Assembly (NCBI GenBank): GCA_017450545.1
Contig: JAFSTL010000047.1
Location: forward strand, 1-10,480
Origin: Alphaproteobacteria bacterium
GTDB lineage: Bacteria > Pseudomonadota > Alphaproteobacteria > RUG11792
Reading direction: 5' to 3'
DNA length: 10,480 bases
The position numbers were made by a program, and so were the translations under genes. The notes below the pieces were generated by a model, which saw only the letters and a program-made list of their open reading frames with translations, was not told the DNA's origin and ran no database searches. Below, piece by piece: positions 7,992-10,480 of this stretch. Every line of letters starts with the position of its first letter. The first letter of the stretch is position 1.

Positions 7992-9923
7992 CTAATCGTT
8001 TCTTTCCTTTGTTATTGTGTCAATTAGGTCTTTGTGTATTCTTATTTTCTGATTGGATTTAAATGCAGACACTGCTACTTCAGCTATTATAGATTTATTC
8101 GCATTGTGCTCATAGCTATTTAGCAACTTTTCTGCAGATTCATCTTGAGAAGATTCCGTTATACTGTCTAATCCAACAACCACGTATTCATCGTCACTTA
8201 CCTTTTTATACATTATCCCGCCAACTTTTAGGTTCGATACTACTTGAGCCAGCATCTCTTTTGTCGGTATTCCCTTAAGTAGATTAGCCAGCTTGCTGTC
8301 GTCTTTCGAGAGGTATACTTCTTTCTTTGTTAGTACATATCGTTTGGTCTTGTATCTCGCTTTTAGTGTCTCTATCGCCCCTTTATCAAGTTCTTTTATT
8401 TCATCAAGCTTTGCTTGTATCTTTTTGTCGCCTTTATTTCGTGCATAATCCCTCTTTATTGTTGTCTTTATTTTCTCAAATTGCTGCTCATGCTTTTGTT
8501 TTATCCTATTTACACAGACAACATACGCTTTAGTTTCATCGCTTTGTGACTCTATCATTGTGCTTACTTGCCCCTCATCTGTTTCAAATATTGCCCGCAC
8601 AACCTGCTCCCTGGTGTCGGTGTCTTCGATTTTTGTTTTAAGTTTGCCATTCTCTATTGCATTTCGCGTGCCACTTGTCTGTATTATGGTCATTCCTGAT
8701 TCGTGTGCCACCTGTTCCAGCGTGCTTCCTGCTCCTAAACTATCATCTATCTTGTTAGATATCTCTTTTTTCTTGTTATAGAACTCAGGAGAATTCAGCT
8801 TCTCATTGCGCATTTCTTCGCGTATTTCATCTTTTATCTGCTTCTTGCTTTTTTGGTGTACCTTATTTATATGAACTAATTTATATACGTAAAATTTATC
8901 TCCAATCTGGACCACATTCGTTGTCGCACCTGGCATCAGTTTAAATATTTCCGAACCTATCTTCGTTGAATAATCTCTTCTCTGTGATTTCGGCAAGGCA
9001 TGTATTTTGGGAGACAAAAGCTTTTCTATTTCTGCTTTTGATGTCCCTTTATTCATTAATCGCCACGCATTCTCGGCATCTGATGCATTCGTAAAGCAAT
9101 ATCTCTCAACATCTCGCGTTTCAGCTTGTACATACAAATCTTTTGTCTCTTGATACACTCTTTCGACTTCTTCTTCCTCAACTGTCAGTGTTCCTGCAAC
9201 TTTGCTATAGTCTATGATCATTATAGAAACATCACGAGTTTCTGGAACGGTATATTTCTCCTTATTTTCTTCGTAATACTGCTTCAACTCATCATCTGAA
9301 TATTTCTCATTTCCTATAACGGCATTTATCCGAAATCTTGCAACAAGTATATTTCTTTGCGCTACAAAATCGTTAACAAGCATGTTCTTTATAATCGTCG
9401 GAGTTTTGTATCCAGCCATTATAGGATGAAGCAATTGCGTTCTTGCTATGTTCTCCTTTATATCATTGAGAAAACCGCTTTCTGTCATGCCGGAACGGCG
9501 TAAAAGTTGCGTATATATCCTGCTATCAAAGCCACCGTTACTTTGAAATTGTGGCAGAGAATATATTAATTCTGTCAAACTTTTTTTCGGAACGATAATA
9601 CCAAGTTTTTCATATGCGCATTCCAGAACCAAGGCGTTAAGAAGCTTGTCTAGCACTGCGCCTTTTATATCTAACTTCGATATTTCTTCATCGCTTAGAG
9701 GCTTAGAGCTCATATTCTGAACCTGTTGCTTCTCGTGAGAGAACGCTCGCAAAAAGTGCTCGACTGTAACCCGCTTGTTATTGACCGTAAAGACAGCCTT
9801 GGAAGCATTGTAATTCCTAATAATGTCACCTACTCCCCAAAGACAAAAACTGAGAATAATAGCGGTAAAAAGTATCTTTATCGCAAAACTGTGAGAGGCA
9901 TTCCTAAAACTTTTCAATACCAT
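7992..9923 (-). CDS. ppiD: PpiD/SurA-type periplasmic peptidyl-prolyl isomerase, membrane-anchored
   Basis: PpiD proteins are inner-membrane-anchored chaperones that help proteins folding as they leave the Sec translocon. From the ATG at 9923 the protein has 643 residues, close to alphaproteobacterial PpiD lengths. A short positive N-terminus is followed by one membrane span (about 12-30, ending LSFCLWGVGD), which matches the family start. Next is the SurA/PpiD N-terminal chaperone region: VLDKLLNALVLECAYEKLGI (90-109), GGFDSRIYTQLLRRSGMTE (130-148). A Y-x-V-x-ETRDV motif occurs twice (224-232 and 264-272), before a parvulin-like segment with KIGSEIF and KFYVYKLVHI. The parvulin part looks degenerate, so isomerase activity is uncertain. 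The remainder is a charged helical region. A TTG at 9935 could add four residues; no good ribosome binding site serves either start. It is separated from pepA by about 150 bases, so it is probably its own unit. Confidence 0.88.
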   Translation of the reverse strand: MVLKSFRNASHSFAIKILFTAIILSFCLWGVGDIIRNYNASKAVFTVNNKRVTVEHFLRAFSHEKQQVQNMSSKPLSDEEISKLDIKGAVLDKLLNALVLECAYEKLGIIVPKKSLTELIYSLPQFQSNGGFDSRIYTQLLRRSGMTESGFLNDIKENIARTQLLHPIMAGYKTPTIIKNMLVNDFVAQRNILVARFRINAVIGNEKYSDDELKQYYEENKEKYTVPETRDVSIMIIDYSKVAGTLTVEEEEVERVYQETKDLYVQAETRDVERYCFTNASDAENAWRLMNKGTSKAEIEKLLSPKIHALPKSQRRDYSTKIGSEIFKLMPGATTNVVQIGDKFYVYKLVHINKVHQKSKKQIKDEIREEMRNEKLNSPEFYNKKKEISNKIDDSLGAGSTLEQVAHESGMTIIQTSGTRNAIENGKLKTKIEDTDTREQVVRAIFETDEGQVSTMIESQSDETKAYVVCVNRIKQKHEQQFEKIKTTIKRDYARNKGDKKIQAKLDEIKELDKGAIETLKARYKTKRYVLTKKEVYLSKDDSKLANLLKGIPTKEMLAQVVSNLKVGGIMYKKVSDDEYVVVGLDSITESSQDESAEKLLNSYEHNANKSIIAEVAVSAFKSNQKIRIHKDLIDTITKERND

Positions 9924-9961
9924 AAGTGAACGCAAAAATCTTCATAACACCAACATAATAC

Positions 9962-9991
9962 ATTCTAAGGCATGATCCCGCTAAATCTCAA
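9962..9991 (-). promoter_or_regulatory. candidate ppiD promoter
   Basis: On the minus strand TTGAGA (9986-9991; 5 of 6 to consensus) and TAGAAT (9962-9967; 5 of 6) are 18 bases apart. The predicted start near 9955 gives a leader of about 32 bases before the ATG at 9923. It lies divergent from the promoter of the orphan gene to the right, and the two -35 boxes are about 35 bases apart. Confidence 0.55.
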
Positions 9992-10026
9992 GCAACAGTG
10001 TTTCGCTATGTAGCCAAAAATACCCC

Positions 10027-10055
10027 TTGCCCCATGCGGAAAGCTGTGGTATACT
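10027..10055 (+). promoter_or_regulatory. promoter of the orphan small gene, extended -10 type
   Basis: TTGCCC (10027-10032) and TATACT (10050-10055) are separated by 17 bases, and TG at 10047-10048 gives an extended -10. The predicted start near 10062 leaves about 26 bases before the ATG at 10088, which include a purine-rich ribosome binding site. It is the best promoter match in the window. Confidence 0.65.
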
Positions 10056-10073
10056 GAAATTAGCAGAGAGATG

Positions 10074-10090
10074 AAAGGAGTTGTTTGATG
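10074..10090 (+). promoter_or_regulatory. strong ribosome binding site of the orphan gene
   Basis: AAAGGAG at 10074-10080, 7 bases before the ATG at 10088, is the clearest Shine-Dalgarno in the window and fixes the start against the TTG three bases upstream. Confidence 0.75.
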
Positions 10091-10417
10091 AAAGCCTTAT
10101 TGAGATTAGCGGTTAGTCCCGTAGTTGTTGCAGCAAATGCGTATGCCGTTGAGTCTGTTGTTGAAATGGCGGATTTTGAGTTGGATTTGGAGTATAGGGA
10201 CATAAAGCAGCTGGAGGCAATAGCGAAGACAAATATCAAGGTTGCATTTGGTGTCGATGCTTTTACGGAGCATTACCGTGCGCATATGTGGGATATACGA
10301 AATAACTATAAACGTACCCCGGAGAAAAACGAAATAGTTCGATATGAGAGTTTGAAGTATTATAACACGGTGTATAAGATATCAGATAGCTTCTTCATGT
10401 TAATCCTTTCGTGTTAA
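10088..10417 (+). CDS. hypothetical small protein with possible signal peptide
   Basis: Not recognised. The ATG at 10088 is preceded by AAAGGAG (10074-10080) with 7-base spacing, far better than the in-frame TTG at 10085, and by a strong promoter. The 109-residue product begins MKALLRLAVSPVVVAANAYA, which resembles a signal peptide with possible cleavage after residue 20 (AYA). The arginine at position 6 and the short hydrophobic core make export only moderately likely. The mature part is charged and probably helical and rich in aromatic residues (YRDIKQLEAIAK, FTEHYRAHMWDIRNNY). The last residues, FFMLILSC, change to a hydrophobic character just where minus-strand coding signals and a GC shift appear, so the natural C-terminus may have been replaced or truncated. 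No terminator follows before the window ends. Function cannot be assigned. Confidence 0.65.
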   Translation: MKALLRLAVSPVVVAANAYAVESVVEMADFELDLEYRDIKQLEAIAKTNIKVAFGVDAFTEHYRAHMWDIRNNYKRTPEKNEIVRYESLKYYNTVYKISDSFFMLILSC

Positions 10418-10479
10418 GCGATCGTGAACGCCAAGACCAGATGACGTGTGGATTCTCCAACTGGTGCTTCTGTGAGTTC
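10414..10479 (-). other. possible 3' end of a minus-strand gene entering from the right
   Basis: A minus-strand frame is open from the window edge to a TAA at 10414-10416, with 21 codons; it ends in LVLAFTIA. By hand count the 63 bases 10418-10480 contain 33 G or C, richer than the surrounding AT-rich genes. Fourteen or so bases beyond the stop, AAAGGA (10404-10409) and an ATG (10396-10398) on the same strand look like the start of a next gene, but that frame stops after 12 codons at 10360. A plus-strand frame (10390 onward) is also open to the edge. The evidence is short and suggestive only. Confidence 0.25.
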
Positions 10480-10480
10480 A

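Noticed and set aside
7510..7995. Plus-strand open frame (161 codons) across the pepA start and the pepA-ppiD gap
   Set aside because: Mostly antisense to pepA; the non-overlapping end has no ribosome binding site or recognisable domain.
9904..9945. Minus-strand 13-codon frame starting at ATG 9945 and overlapping the ppiD start, a possible leader peptide
   Set aside because: No clear ribosome binding site before the ATG and no attenuator structure; such short frames are common by chance.
10417..10425. Palindrome containing CGATCG just after the orphan gene as a terminator or site
   Set aside because: The self-complementary core is too short to form a stable hairpin and has no U tract.

Overview
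The window is AT-rich and densely coded. It looks like a chromosomal segment of a Gram-negative bacterium with an inner-membrane periplasmic foldase (PpiD) and a type VI secretion membrane complex. The AT bias, the frequent ATA isoleucine codons, the PpiD architecture and the shuffled housekeeping genes suggest a host-associated alphaproteobacterium, for example of the Holosporales/Rickettsiales kind. That placement is inference; no rRNA or other strong taxonomic marker is present.

Layout. Positions 1-5138, plus strand: the end of tssL (DotU/IcmH family, cut by the left edge) overlaps by 4 bp (ATGA) a very long tssM (IcmF family, 1496 codons). Together they form the inner-membrane part of a type VI secretion baseplate-docking complex. 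Positions 5140-5171: a near-perfect hairpin lies between convergent gene ends. Positions 5185-9923, minus strand: ppiD (periplasmic folding factor), then pepA (leucyl aminopeptidase), then dnaN (DNA polymerase sliding clamp). pepA and dnaN overlap by 4 bp (ATGA) and share a plausible promoter upstream of pepA; ppiD has its own promoter. Positions 10027-10417, plus strand: a well-formed promoter, a strong ribosome binding site and a 109-codon orphan gene with a possible signal peptide. The last ~60 bases are richer in GC and carry traces of minus-strand coding.

Functionally, two units meet tail to tail: a secretion machine and a housekeeping cluster. The most unusual points are the TssM architecture (apparently one N-terminal membrane span instead of a hairpin, plus a long charged C-terminal tail), a sliding clamp whose protein-binding cleft differs from the E. 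coli residues at several sites, the translational coupling of dnaN to pepA rather than to dnaA/recF, and the orphan secreted-like gene running into a possible junction at the right end. No mobile element, CRISPR array, tRNA or rRNA could be supported, and I found no clearly new system.
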